From the NCBI GenBank assembly GCA_964370855.1, contig CAYJMF010000075.1, positions 1 to 23,426 of the forward strand: a stretch of 23,426 nucleotides of DNA, written 5' to 3'. Numbering within the stretch: position 1 is the stretch's first letter; the number at the start of each line of letters is the position of its first letter. The position numbers and the translations under genes were made by a program. The notes under the pieces are model-generated. The model saw nothing but the letters and a program-made list of their open reading frames with translations, did no database searches and had not been told where the DNA came from. Origin of the DNA: JAKLKS01 sp964370855. GTDB taxonomy: Bacteria > Planctomycetota > JAJSAM01 > JAKLKS01. Shown here in pieces: positions 7,611-14,279 of this stretch.

Positions 7611-9160
7611 GCGGAGCCTTCCTCCTCCCGTTGGCGGCGGCGGCCGGCGAACTGCGGTCCCCGGACGTGGGCGCCCTCCTCTCGGCGACCCTCCCGGAGG
7701 TCCTGCTCACCGCGGGCCTCCTCGTCATCCTCCTGCTCGAGTCCTTCCTCGGGCCGAGAAGGACGCTCTACCCCCGCATCGCCATGGGGACCATCCTCCT
7801 CGTCCTCGTCGTCGTCGCCTCGGGGATCATGGGGAAGGAGACGGAGGCCGTCGTCGCCGGGCCCCTCGTCGTGGACAACATGGCGCGGATGTTCCGGATC
7901 TTCTTCCTGGCGGCGGCGGCCTTCTCGCTTCTGTTCGGGATGCGCAGGTCCGCCCCCTGGTTCTCCCAGGGGGAGTTCCACGTCCTCCTGCTCGGCTCCC
8001 TCGCCGGGATGTCGGTCCTCGCCGCGGCCACGGACATCCTCACCGCCTACCTCGCCTTCGAGACCGTCTCCTACACCGGGTACCTCATGGTCGGCTACGA
8101 CAAGACCGACCGGCGCTCCGGCGAGGCGGGGCTCAAGTACGTCGTCTTCGGGGCCGCCGCCTCCGGCGCGATGCTCTTCGGCCTGTCGCTCCTCTTCGGG
8201 CTGGCCGGGACCACCTCCATGGCGGGAATCGCCGAGGCGCTCCGCGTCGCCGGCCCCTCGCCGGCGGCCGTCGCCGCCGCGGTCCTCGTCTTCGCGGGCA
8301 TCGCCTTCAAGATCTCCGCGGCCCCCTTCCACTTCTGGGCCCCCGACGCCTACGCCGGGACCTCCACCGTCGTCGCCGGCTTCCTGGCCACGGCCTCCAA
8401 GGCCGCGGGCTTCGCCGTCGCCATCCGCTTCCTCGGCACCTGGGGCGGCGGCCCCGACCCGCTGGGGGCGGAGGTCGCGTGGGGCTTCCTCCCGACGGGG
8501 CCGCTTCCGTACTGGCTGCTGGCCGCCGGCGCCGCCGTCACGATGATCGTCGGCAACACGGCGGCCCTCCGGCAGACGGAGTTGAAGCGGCTGCTCGCCT
8601 GGTCCTCCGTCGCCCACGCCGGCTACCTGCTCATGGCCCTCAGCGCGGGCACGGGGCCGGCCTTCGGGGCCATCCTCTTCTACTTCTGGGTCTACATGCT
8701 CATGACGCTCGGCGGCTTCGGCATCGTCGGCCTCCTCCGGTCCCACCTCGGGGGCACCGAGATCCGCCATTACAACGGCCTCGCCCGGCGCAACCCCTCC
8801 CTGGCCATCGCCCTGACCATCCTCATGATCTCCCTCACGGGGCTCCCGCCCACGGCGGGCTTCTGGGGGAAGGTGCTGCTCTTCATGCCCGTCATCCAGG
8901 GCAAGTACTACGGGCTCGCGGTGCTCGGCCTGCTCGCGAGCGCGGTGTCGCTCTTCTACTACGCCTTCCTCATCCGGGCGATGTTCCTCCTCCCGCCGCC
9001 GGAGGGATGCGAGGCCCCGGTCAAGCTGGAGGTCCCCGACTGGGCCCTCGTGGGCATCTCCACGGTGCCCCTGCTGCTGGCGGGCCTCTGGGGGTTCTGG
9101 GGGGTGGCCGACGGCTTCCTCAAGGCGGCGACGGACTGGGTGACGGTGGCGGTGAGGTGA
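7607..9160 (+). CDS. nuoN: NADH-quinone oxidoreductase subunit N (NuoN)
   Basis: NuoN is the antiporter-like subunit of complex I nearest the quinone module. The protein has 517 residues with about 14 hydrophobic segments. Supporting motifs are AYLAFETVSYTGYLMVGYDK, FKISAAPFHFWAPDAYAG, LLAWSSVAHAGYLLMAL and SLTGLPPTAGFWGK. The GTG at 7607 is used because it overlaps the nuoM stop in the junction repeated through this operon and yields a normal N-terminus leading into LPEVLLTAGLLVILLLE. This is the last recognisable complex I gene. The next gene begins three bases after its stop on the same strand, so the transcript may continue. Confidence 0.97.
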   Translation: MSGAFLLPLAAAAGELRSPDVGALLSATLPEVLLTAGLLVILLLESFLGPRRTLYPRIAMGTILLVLVVVASGIMGKETEAVVAGPLVVDNMARMFRIFFLAAAAFSLLFGMRRSAPWFSQGEFHVLLLGSLAGMSVLAAATDILTAYLAFETVSYTGYLMVGYDKTDRRSGEAGLKYVVFGAAASGAMLFGLSLLFGLAGTTSMAGIAEALRVAGPSPAAVAAAVLVFAGIAFKISAAPFHFWAPDAYAGTSTVVAGFLATASKAAGFAVAIRFLGTWGGGPDPLGAEVAWGFLPTGPLPYWLLAAGAAVTMIVGNTAALRQTELKRLLAWSSVAHAGYLLMALSAGTGPAFGAILFYFWVYMLMTLGGFGIVGLLRSHLGGTEIRHYNGLARRNPSLAIALTILMISLTGLPPTAGFWGKVLLFMPVIQGKYYGLAVLGLLASAVSLFYYAFLIRAMFLLPPPEGCEAPVKLEVPDWALVGISTVPLLLAGLWGFWGVADGFLKAATDWVTVAVR

Positions 9161-9163
9161 GAC

Positions 9164-9619
9164 TTGGAACGCGACAGGGCCATCCGACTGGTGAACGAGG
9201 CGCTCTCGAGGGAGTACAACTCCGTCTCGACCTACGTCCTCAACTCCTCCCCCTGGACCTGCCCCGCCGACGACGCCGCGCTGAAGGCCCTGGACGAGGT
9301 GCGTGTCGCCCAGGCGGCGACCGCCTCCTGGCTCTCCACGCGCCTGCGCGAGGACTTCTCCGCGGGCCTGACGCTCAAGGCCTTCGAGTACTGGAACCGG
9401 GACCTCAACTACCTCTCCATCCCCTACCTGGTGCGGTTCTGCTGCGAGCATTTCGATCGGGTGGCGGCGGAGTACGACGGGACCCTGAAGGAGGCCGGCG
9501 ACGACGCCGCCCTGAAGGCCGTCTTCACCCGCCTCCGGGACGAGGCGAGGGCCCACCGGAAGAAGCTCGGCCCCTTCCTCCCCGCCTGGACGGAGCACCC
9601 GAAGGAGGCGGCCCCGTAG
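9164..9619 (+). CDS. Small helical protein after nuoN, possibly ferritin-like
   Basis: I do not recognise this 151-residue protein with certainty. It is predicted to be almost entirely alpha-helical, with four helix-sized stretches: about residues 5-27, 38-62, 84-110 and 116-135. Acidic residues at E17, E45, E95 and E127 plus H131 fall roughly where a ferritin-like four-helix bundle places iron ligands. The canonical ExxH pairs are not intact, since E45 is followed by VRV and E127 by ARAH. Tryptophan, tyrosine and cysteine (C33, C93, C94) are present and no signal peptide is seen. The start is TTG at 9164, three bases after the nuoN stop, with GAGGTGA overlapping that stop. A later GTG at 9191 is possible. 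Position suggests co-transcription with nuo. Function is unknown and the ferritin-like label is an inference from helix pattern only. Confidence 0.6.
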   Translation: MERDRAIRLVNEALSREYNSVSTYVLNSSPWTCPADDAALKALDEVRVAQAATASWLSTRLREDFSAGLTLKAFEYWNRDLNYLSIPYLVRFCCEHFDRVAAEYDGTLKEAGDDAALKAVFTRLRDEARAHRKKLGPFLPAWTEHPKEAAP

Positions 9620-9667
9620 CCCTTCCGCGGCCCCCTTTCTTGGGTGGCCGCCCCGCCCTCCGGGATC

Positions 9668-10099
9668 ATGGGCGGGATGACCTTCGACGACCCCCGGTGG
9701 CGCCGGGGGGTGGATCTCTTCAACGACGGCGAGTTCTTCGACTCCCACGAGGTGGTCGAGGATCTCTGGCACGGGACCGACGGACCGGAGAGGGACTTCC
9801 TCAAGGGCTTCATCCAGGCGGCCGTGGCCCTGGAGCACCACCGCCGGGGCAACCCGGCGGGGCTTCGCTCCGTGGGGGACACCGCGGCGGCCTGGCTCCG
9901 GCGCGCCGACCCCCGCTCCGGGGGGATCGACGTGGCCGCGCTGGTGGAGGACCTGGAGGCGTTCCGGGCCCGGGCCGGGCGCGGGGAGGACCCGCCGCCG
10001 CCCGTGGCGCGGCGGCTGTACGCCGGGACGGGGACCGCGGGAAGCGGCGCCCCGGGAACGGCGGCGACGGAAGCGAAGGAAACGGAGGAGGCGACATGA
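9668..10099 (+). CDS. DUF309 domain protein
   Basis: The N-terminal half matches the DUF309 pattern. LFNDGEFFDSHEVVEDLW is followed by RDFLKGFIQAAVALEHHRRG and then a further helix, as in this family of small helical proteins of unknown biochemical function. The SHE histidine/glutamate and the LEHHRRGN histidines are the family's conserved polar residues. The C-terminal 30-40 residues are a low-complexity Gly/Ala/Thr tail. The start is uncertain: ATG at 9668 or 9677, or GTG at 9644, are all in frame and none has a strong ribosome-binding site. The domain is complete with any of them. The stop overlaps the next gene's ATG (ATGA at 10096-10099), so this protein and the Fe-S carrier downstream are translationally coupled. 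Confidence 0.8.
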   Translation: MGGMTFDDPRWRRGVDLFNDGEFFDSHEVVEDLWHGTDGPERDFLKGFIQAAVALEHHRRGNPAGLRSVGDTAAAWLRRADPRSGGIDVAALVEDLEAFRARAGRGEDPPPPVARRLYAGTGTAGSGAPGTAATEAKETEEAT

Positions 10100-10491
10100 G
10101 CAACGGCAAGACCGCCATGGAGGCCGCGCTGAAGGGGACCGCCCCCGCTCCGGGGGAGGCTCCCTTCGTCCAGTTGACCCCCGCCGCGGCGGCCCACCTC
10201 CGCGCCCTCATCGAGGAGCAGTCCATCCCCGAGGAGGAGCGGAACCTGCGCATCGGGGTCCGCGCCGGCGGCTGCTCCGGCTTCTCCTACGAGCTCGGCT
10301 TCGACCGCCGCAACGCGGGCGACGCCTCCACCGTCGTGGACGGGATGTCGGTGATCGTGGACGGGCCGAGCCTGGCCAAGGTCCGCGGGCTCACCGTGGA
10401 CTTCGTGGACACGGTGGAGGAGCAGGGCTTCAAGATCGCCAACCCCAACGCCACCTCCTCCTGCGGGTGCGGCAAGTCCTTCCAGGCGTAG
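10096..10491 (+). CDS. A-type iron-sulfur cluster carrier (HesB/IscA/ErpA family)
   Basis: A-type carriers hand Fe-S clusters (or iron) to target apoproteins in the cytoplasm. The 131-residue protein has the three conserved cysteines: Cys60 in AGGCSGFSYEL and Cys123/Cys125 in SSCGCGKSF, spaced C-x62-C-x-C. Compared with the usual 105-115 residues it has an N-terminal extension of about 25 residues, Ala/Pro-rich and apparently unstructured. The ATG at 10096 overlaps the DUF309 stop and has GGAGGAGG upstream. The adjacent complex I operon, the cytochrome c and the radical SAM enzyme make several local clients plausible, but which one it serves is not shown. Whether it is IscA- or ErpA-like cannot be decided by eye. 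Confidence 0.93.
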   Translation: MSNGKTAMEAALKGTAPAPGEAPFVQLTPAAAAHLRALIEEQSIPEEERNLRIGVRAGGCSGFSYELGFDRRNAGDASTVVDGMSVIVDGPSLAKVRGLTVDFVDTVEEQGFKIANPNATSSCGCGKSFQA

Positions 10492-10527
10492 ACGCACCGT
10501 CCCCTCGACGGAACGGAAAGGGATCAC

Positions 10528-11004
10528 GTGGACACCAAGGTGAAGATCACCCTCGGGCTCCTCGCCGCCGTCGCCCTCGCGGGCACGGCCCTGGCCCTCG
10601 GGGTAGGACGTCCGCCGCGGAGGGAGAACCCCGGCGTCGCCGCCATCCGGGAGGAGTCGCGCTACCCGGGGCGGAAGATCTTCACCGACAACCAGTGCGT
10701 GGTCTGCCACGGCTCCGACGGCTCCGGGGGGGAGATGGGGCCGGCCCTCGGCGCCATCATGCCGGAGTACATCGCCGCCGCCGGGGGGGACGTGGCGGAG
10801 GCGAAGCGCCGCCTCGTCTCCTACATGAAGGAGCCCCAGAAGGTCCCCGTCCTCCGCAAGGAGAAGCGCCGCTACCCGAACCCGATGCCCTCGGCCAAGG
10901 GTCTCGGCCTCACGGACGAGGCGCTGGACCAGGTGGCGGAGTGGGTCATCCACCTGAAGCCCCCCATGGTCAACGCCGGCGGGGACGCCTCCGGGGGGCG
11001 GTAG
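10528..11004 (+). CDS. Membrane-anchored mono-haem cytochrome c
   Basis: The protein has 158 residues. An N-terminal hydrophobic segment (about residues 7-25) without a convincing cleavage site suggests a membrane anchor with the rest outside the cytoplasm. The haem motif CVVCH is at residues 57-61 (Cys57, Cys60, His61). Met120 in YPNPMPSAKGLG is the likely sixth iron ligand, followed by the final helix TDEALDQVAEWVIHLK, as in class I cytochromes c. It is inferred to be an electron carrier. The specific partner is unknown, though the respiratory operon upstream fits. The GTG start at 10528 follows GGAACGGAAAGGGA. It converges with the aminotransferase gene, with only nine bases between the two stop codons. 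Confidence 0.92.
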   Translation: MDTKVKITLGLLAAVALAGTALALGVGRPPRRENPGVAAIREESRYPGRKIFTDNQCVVCHGSDGSGGEMGPALGAIMPEYIAAAGGDVAEAKRRLVSYMKEPQKVPVLRKEKRRYPNPMPSAKGLGLTDEALDQVAEWVIHLKPPMVNAGGDASGGR

Positions 11005-11013
11005 CTCACCTCC

Positions 11014-12225
11014 TCAGGGGACGAGGGAAGCGAAGGCGCGGCGCGCCCCCTCCATCCCCGCGGCGATGGTCTCCTCGGGCGTGGCGAAGGAGAGCCGGAG
11101 GTAGCCCTCCTGCATGAACCCCGTCCCCGAGGCCGTCACCACCCCCTCGGTCTCCACGAGCCACGCGGCGATGTCGTCGGAGGTGAGGAGCCGGCGCCCG
11201 TCCGGGGTCCTGCGTCCGAGGGCGGCGCGGACGTCCCAGAAGGAGTAGAAGGTCGCCGGGGTGGGGAACACCGTCACGAGGGGGATCCCGGCGGCGGCGG
11301 CGAGGAGGAGGTCCCGCCGGGCCCGGGTCTCGTCGCGGAGCCCCGTGTCGTAGGTCCCCCGCAGCGCCGCCAGGGCCGCCCGCTGCGTGGGGATGGCGGG
11401 CCCGGAGGTGTAGTGGCTCTGGAGGTTCACCATGGCGCGGGAGAGGTCCTCGGGCCCCACGCTCCAGCCGATCCGCATCCCCCCCGTCCGGCGGAAGTTC
11501 TTGCTCATCCCGTCCACCTGCACGAGCCACGGCCGCGTCTCCGCGTCCACCCGGGGCTCCGGGTACTCCGCGCCGTCGAAGACCAGTCGCCAGTAGAGGC
11601 GGTCGAGCACGAAGTAGACCCGGTGCTCGACGCACACCGCGAGCAGCTCCTCGACCTCGGAGCGGTCGTAGAGCTGGCCCGTGGGGTTGACGGGGTTGTT
11701 GAGGAGGAACATCCGCGCGTGGGGGCGCATGCGGAGGTTCCGGCGAAGATCCCCGGCGGAGACCTTGAGGCGGGCGGTCTCCCCCCGGGAGGGGAGCACC
11801 ATCACGGGCACGCCGTAGGCCGCCGTGACCAGGGGCTGGTAGGAGACCCAGGGGGCGGCGTCGAGGAGCACCACGTCGGCGGGGTTGCAGGCGGCGAGGA
11901 AGATGTTGAAGAGGCTCTGCTTGGCGCCCGCCGTGACGACCACGTTGCCGGGCCCGTAGCGCCCCTCGAGGCCGAGCCAGCGGAGGATCTCCTCCCGGAG
12001 CTCGGGCAGCCCCGAGGGGTCCCCGTACATCGTGTCCTCCTCCCGGAAGGCCCGCTCGCCGGCCTCCCGGATGGCCGGGTCGAGGCGGCCCTTGGTCTCG
12101 CCGAGGCCGAAGTCGTGGACGGGGAGGCCGCGGGCGCGGCGCTCCTCGACGAGGGCCTTGAGGTGGAGCGTGAGCGAGGGCCGGAACTTCCCCATCTTGG
12201 CGGAGATGCGTTCCGCGTCCTGCAT
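11014..12225 (-). CDS. PLP-dependent aminotransferase, class I/II
   Basis: This 403-residue fold-type I aminotransferase transfers an amino group between an amino acid and a 2-oxo acid using pyridoxal phosphate. Visible motifs are AGAKQSLFNIF (cofactor phosphate region, about 99-109), NNPVNPTG (176-183), Asp208 (pyridine nitrogen) and Tyr211 in VLDRLYW, the Schiff-base Lys242 in DGMSKNFRRTGGMRIGW, and EGYLRLSFA near the C-terminus with the substrate-carboxylate arginine. The usual DE-x-Y motif is DRLY here. The ATG at 12225 follows GGGGAGGGAGG. It lies 24 bases after the stop of the KamA-like gene and is probably its operon partner, so the two may act on the same amino acid. Substrate cannot be read from sequence; the family includes aspartate, aromatic and alanine aminotransferases. 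Confidence 0.93.
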   Translation of the reverse strand: MQDAERISAKMGKFRPSLTLHLKALVEERRARGLPVHDFGLGETKGRLDPAIREAGERAFREEDTMYGDPSGLPELREEILRWLGLEGRYGPGNVVVTAGAKQSLFNIFLAACNPADVVLLDAAPWVSYQPLVTAAYGVPVMVLPSRGETARLKVSAGDLRRNLRMRPHARMFLLNNPVNPTGQLYDRSEVEELLAVCVEHRVYFVLDRLYWRLVFDGAEYPEPRVDAETRPWLVQVDGMSKNFRRTGGMRIGWSVGPEDLSRAMVNLQSHYTSGPAIPTQRAALAALRGTYDTGLRDETRARRDLLLAAAAGIPLVTVFPTPATFYSFWDVRAALGRRTPDGRRLLTSDDIAAWLVETEGVVTASGTGFMQEGYLRLSFATPEETIAAGMEGARRAFASLVP

Positions 12226-12249
12226 CGAGCCTCCCTCCCCGCGGCCCGC

Positions 12250-13404
12250 CTACTCCGGGCCGGAGGTCGTCAGGTCCATGGCCGCCTCGGCCTCGAAGAC
12301 CGGGGCCCCGAGGCCGGCGGCGGGCACGAGGTCGTCGAGCCAGAGGGCCGCGTCGTCCCGGCGGTAGATCATGAACCGCCCCTCGTCCCCGGGGTCCCGG
12401 GCCCTGTGGTACCTCAGGAAGATGCGCTCCTCGTCCACGCCCACGATCTCGATCTTCCCCGACTCGTGGCTCATGCAGAACCGCGCCCGCTTGGCCAGCC
12501 CGCTGACCCGCTTCTTGGCCTCCTCGAAGATCCGGTACCCCTCGACGATGGGCACCTCGAAGGGCTCGTTGCCCTCCGTGGGCCGGCCCTGGAAGAGGTA
12601 GTAGGGGGGAACGCCGGCGAAGGAGAGCCTCCGGAAGAGGGACTCCAGGATCGCGGGGTCGTCGTTCACGCCCCGCACGAGGGGGCACTGGTTCACGGCG
12701 ATCACCCCGGCCCTCAGGATGGCGTCGATCCCCTCCACGGCGGGCTCCGTCAGCTCCCGGGGGTGGTCGAAGTGGGCCATGAGGTAGATGCGCCGGGTGG
12801 CGGTGCTGTACCGGGCGAGCCCGTCGAGGAGCTCGCCGTCGTCGAGGACGCGCCACGGGTTGAAGGCCGGCATCTTGCTGCCGATGCGGATGATCCCGAC
12901 GTGGGGGATCTCGCGGAGCTTCCCGAGGATCTCCAGGAGCCGCCGGGTGCCGAGGAGGAGGGGGTCGCCCCCGGTGAGGAGCACGTTGGTGACCGCCGGC
13001 GTGCGGCGGATGTACTCCAGGCCCTCGGAGACGTCGAGGCTCGTCTCGTCGTTCCCGTCCATGAAGAGGCGCTTGCGGAAGCAGTAGCGGCAGTAGGCCC
13101 CGCAGACCTCGTTCACGAGGAGGAGGACCGTGTGGGGGTACTTGTGCTGGACGCCCCGCGCCACGGTGTAGGCGCGCTCGTTGGAGGCGTCGAGGCGGCC
13201 CCGTTCCCCGAGCTCCCTCTCGTGGGGGATGACGAGCCTCCGGATGGGATCGGCGGGGTCCTCCCAGTTGACGAGGGAGAGGTAGTAGTCGTTGGCCCGG
13301 AAGGCGAACCGGGCGGCGACCCTTTCCAGCGCCTCCCGCTCCCCGGGGGGCACGCGGTCCAGGCGGGGGACGTCGGACAGGGACTTGACGTAGCGGACCT
13401 TCAC
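12250..13404 (-). CDS. KamA-family radical SAM 2,3-aminomutase-like enzyme
   Basis: The 384-residue protein belongs to the lysine 2,3-aminomutase (KamA) family, which moves an alpha-amino group to the beta carbon using S-adenosylmethionine, a [4Fe-4S] cluster and pyridoxal phosphate. The cluster motif C-x3-C-x2-C is Cys101/105/108 in CGAYCRYCFRKR. Arg110 matches the substrate alpha-carboxylate arginine (Arg134 in clostridial KamA), and Lys317 in SGKIE matches the PLP lysine (Lys337). The two aspartates that hold the lysine side chain (Asp293 and Asp330) are not conserved: Arg274 aligns with the first, and the second falls in CMSHES. Lysine is therefore an unlikely substrate; an acidic or other amino acid is inferred. 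The GTG at 13404 was chosen because GGAAAGGAGG lies just upstream. A further ATG at 13440 has no such site. Confidence 0.9.
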   Translation of the reverse strand: MKVRYVKSLSDVPRLDRVPPGEREALERVAARFAFRANDYYLSLVNWEDPADPIRRLVIPHERELGERGRLDASNERAYTVARGVQHKYPHTVLLLVNEVCGAYCRYCFRKRLFMDGNDETSLDVSEGLEYIRRTPAVTNVLLTGGDPLLLGTRRLLEILGKLREIPHVGIIRIGSKMPAFNPWRVLDDGELLDGLARYSTATRRIYLMAHFDHPRELTEPAVEGIDAILRAGVIAVNQCPLVRGVNDDPAILESLFRRLSFAGVPPYYLFQGRPTEGNEPFEVPIVEGYRIFEEAKKRVSGLAKRARFCMSHESGKIEIVGVDEERIFLRYHRARDPGDEGRFMIYRRDDAALWLDDLVPAAGLGAPVFEAEAAMDLTTSGPE

Positions 13405-13487
13405 GGTCGCCTCCTTTCCGGCGCCGGGGAATCGACGCACGCACGGGGACTCAAGGGAGGGGCCGCGGGAAACGACCCGACGGCGGG

Positions 13488-13493
13488 ATTCTA
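13488..13493 (-). promoter_or_regulatory. Candidate -10 box for the KamA-like gene
   Basis: On the minus strand this reads TAGAAT, one mismatch from TATAAT, about 83 bases upstream of the KamA-like start. No good -35 box is visible. It lies inside a small inverted repeat, GCGGGAT (13483-13489) with ATCCCGC (13498-13504), which could instead be a weak hairpin after the upstream A-type carrier gene. The two readings are not exclusive. Confidence 0.35.
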
Positions 13494-13537
13494 CCCGATC
13501 CCGCGGGGAGGGGCGACCAATGGCCGCCTCGTTCCGC

Positions 13538-13870
13538 CTAGACGCTGAAGGACGACCCGCAGCCGCAGGTGCCCGTGGCCGCGGGGTTCCTCCACTCGAA
13601 GGAGGAGGCCATCATCGTCCGCTTGAACTCCAGCGTCACCGCGTCGAGGAGCGGCGCCGACCGGGAGTCCACGAAGACCTCGGACCCGTCGGCGGCCACG
13701 ACGAGGTCCCCCTCGCGGGGGCCGTCCACGACCTCCACCTCGTAGGAGAACCCCGCGCAGCCCCCGCCCACGACCTTCACGCGGAGCCCGGGGCGGGCGA
13801 AGGAGGCGTACTCCGGCCTGCGGGTGATCTCGACGATGCGGCGGGCGGCGGAGGAGGTGATGGTCAGCAT
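13538..13870 (-). CDS. A-type iron-sulfur cluster carrier (IscA-like), second copy
   Basis: The 110-residue protein is a compact A-type Fe-S carrier. Cys38 in VGGGCAGFSYEV and Cys102/Cys104 in GTCGCGSSF give C-x63-C-x-C, exactly the IscA spacing. It begins MLTITSSAARRIVEI, the usual first strand and helix. The ATG at 13870 has no Shine-Dalgarno sequence; the bases before it are pyrimidine-rich. A TATCCT box ends six bases upstream, so the mRNA may be leaderless. The gene lies 133 bases upstream of the KamA-like gene on the same strand, so the radical SAM enzyme is a plausible client. It is distinct in length and N-terminus from the carrier at 10096-10491. Confidence 0.93.
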   Translation of the reverse strand: MLTITSSAARRIVEITRRPEYASFARPGLRVKVVGGGCAGFSYEVEVVDGPREGDLVVAADGSEVFVDSRSAPLLDAVTLEFKRTMMASSFEWRNPAATGTCGCGSSFSV

Positions 13871-13876
13871 GGAGTC

Positions 13877-13882
13877 AGGATA
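13877..13882 (-). promoter_or_regulatory. Candidate -10 box, leaderless start of the IscA-like gene
   Basis: Minus strand TATCCT lies exactly six bases before the ATG at 13870. Transcription would then begin at or next to the A of the start codon. The absence of any ribosome-binding site before this gene supports that reading. No clear -35 box is visible. Confidence 0.5.
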
Positions 13883-14129
13883 GGAGGGGAGGGGGAAGGG
13901 CGGAAGGAAGCGGGGGGGAGTGGGTGTCCGCCGTTTGGTGTCAGACGCAATTCGGCTCCGCGGGGGGATCCCCGGGATCGGGACATTGGATCCCGGGGGA
14001 CGGCGTTCACCGTTCGTGTCTTGGAGTCGTCGGGACTCCGGAGGGTGCCCGCCGTCTCCCCCTCCCCCTTTCCTTCCCCCCCCCCTCCCCCGACGAGCCC
14101 CGGGTCCCCACGGTGGGAGCCTCTCCAAC

Positions 14130-14207
14130 GCGCCGGTGAGCGATCGGGAGGACGGCACGGAGGGGGCCTCTCCCCTCCGTGCCGTCCTCCCGATCGCTCA
14201 CCGGCGC
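14130..14207. repeat. Perfect palindrome, 36-bp stem with 6-base loop
   Basis: Arm 14130-14165 is the exact reverse complement of arm 14172-14207, separated by GCCTCT (14166-14171). The arm begins GCGCCGGTGAGCGATCGGG. There is no T-tract on either side, so it is not a textbook intrinsic terminator. It lies between divergent genes, where no transcript needs ending, though transcription of the AIM24 gene from further upstream would put it in the 5' leader. Its sequence is unrelated to the two palindromes at 18168-18355 and 20930-21051. It could be a small mobile palindrome, a REP-like unit or a regulatory RNA hairpin. Confidence 0.9.
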
Positions 14208-14279
14208 AACGGCCTCTCCGAACCATCCCCTCCATTCCCGGTTCCACCCTCCACGAACACAGGAACGGAGACCCACCCC

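Larger units (their letters stand above)
13871..14279. other. 409-base intergenic region between divergent genes
   Basis: No gene was found between the A-type carrier (-) and the AIM24 gene (+). It contains, in order, the minus-strand TATCCT box, a GC-rich inverted repeat CCCCGGGATC (13970-13979) with GATCCCGGGG (13989-13998), a small inverted repeat GGAGTC/GACTCC (14023-14039), a pyrimidine tract (about 14057-14099), and the long perfect palindrome at 14130-14207. The base composition is patchier than in the coding sequence around it. Confidence 0.7.

Noticed and set aside
7442..9841. Minus-strand open frame of about 800 codons across nuoN and the genes after it
   Set aside because: Same kind of GC-bias shadow: it is antisense to genes with clear family motifs and has a repetitive composition.
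12250..13404. KamA-like protein as EpmB (elongation factor P lysine aminomutase)
   Set aside because: No efp or epmA gene is nearby and the lysine-contacting aspartates are absent; the neighbour is an aminotransferase.
13405..13440. Upstream ATG at 13440 as the KamA-like start
   Set aside because: The GTG at 13404 has a strong GGAGG at proper spacing and begins at the first family-like residues; the extra 12 residues look like translated leader.
11006..13444. Long minus-strand frame overlapping both the aminotransferase and KamA-like genes
   Set aside because: It is a different reading frame of the same strand, Arg/Pro/Gly-rich, and would overlap two proteins with intact catalytic motifs.
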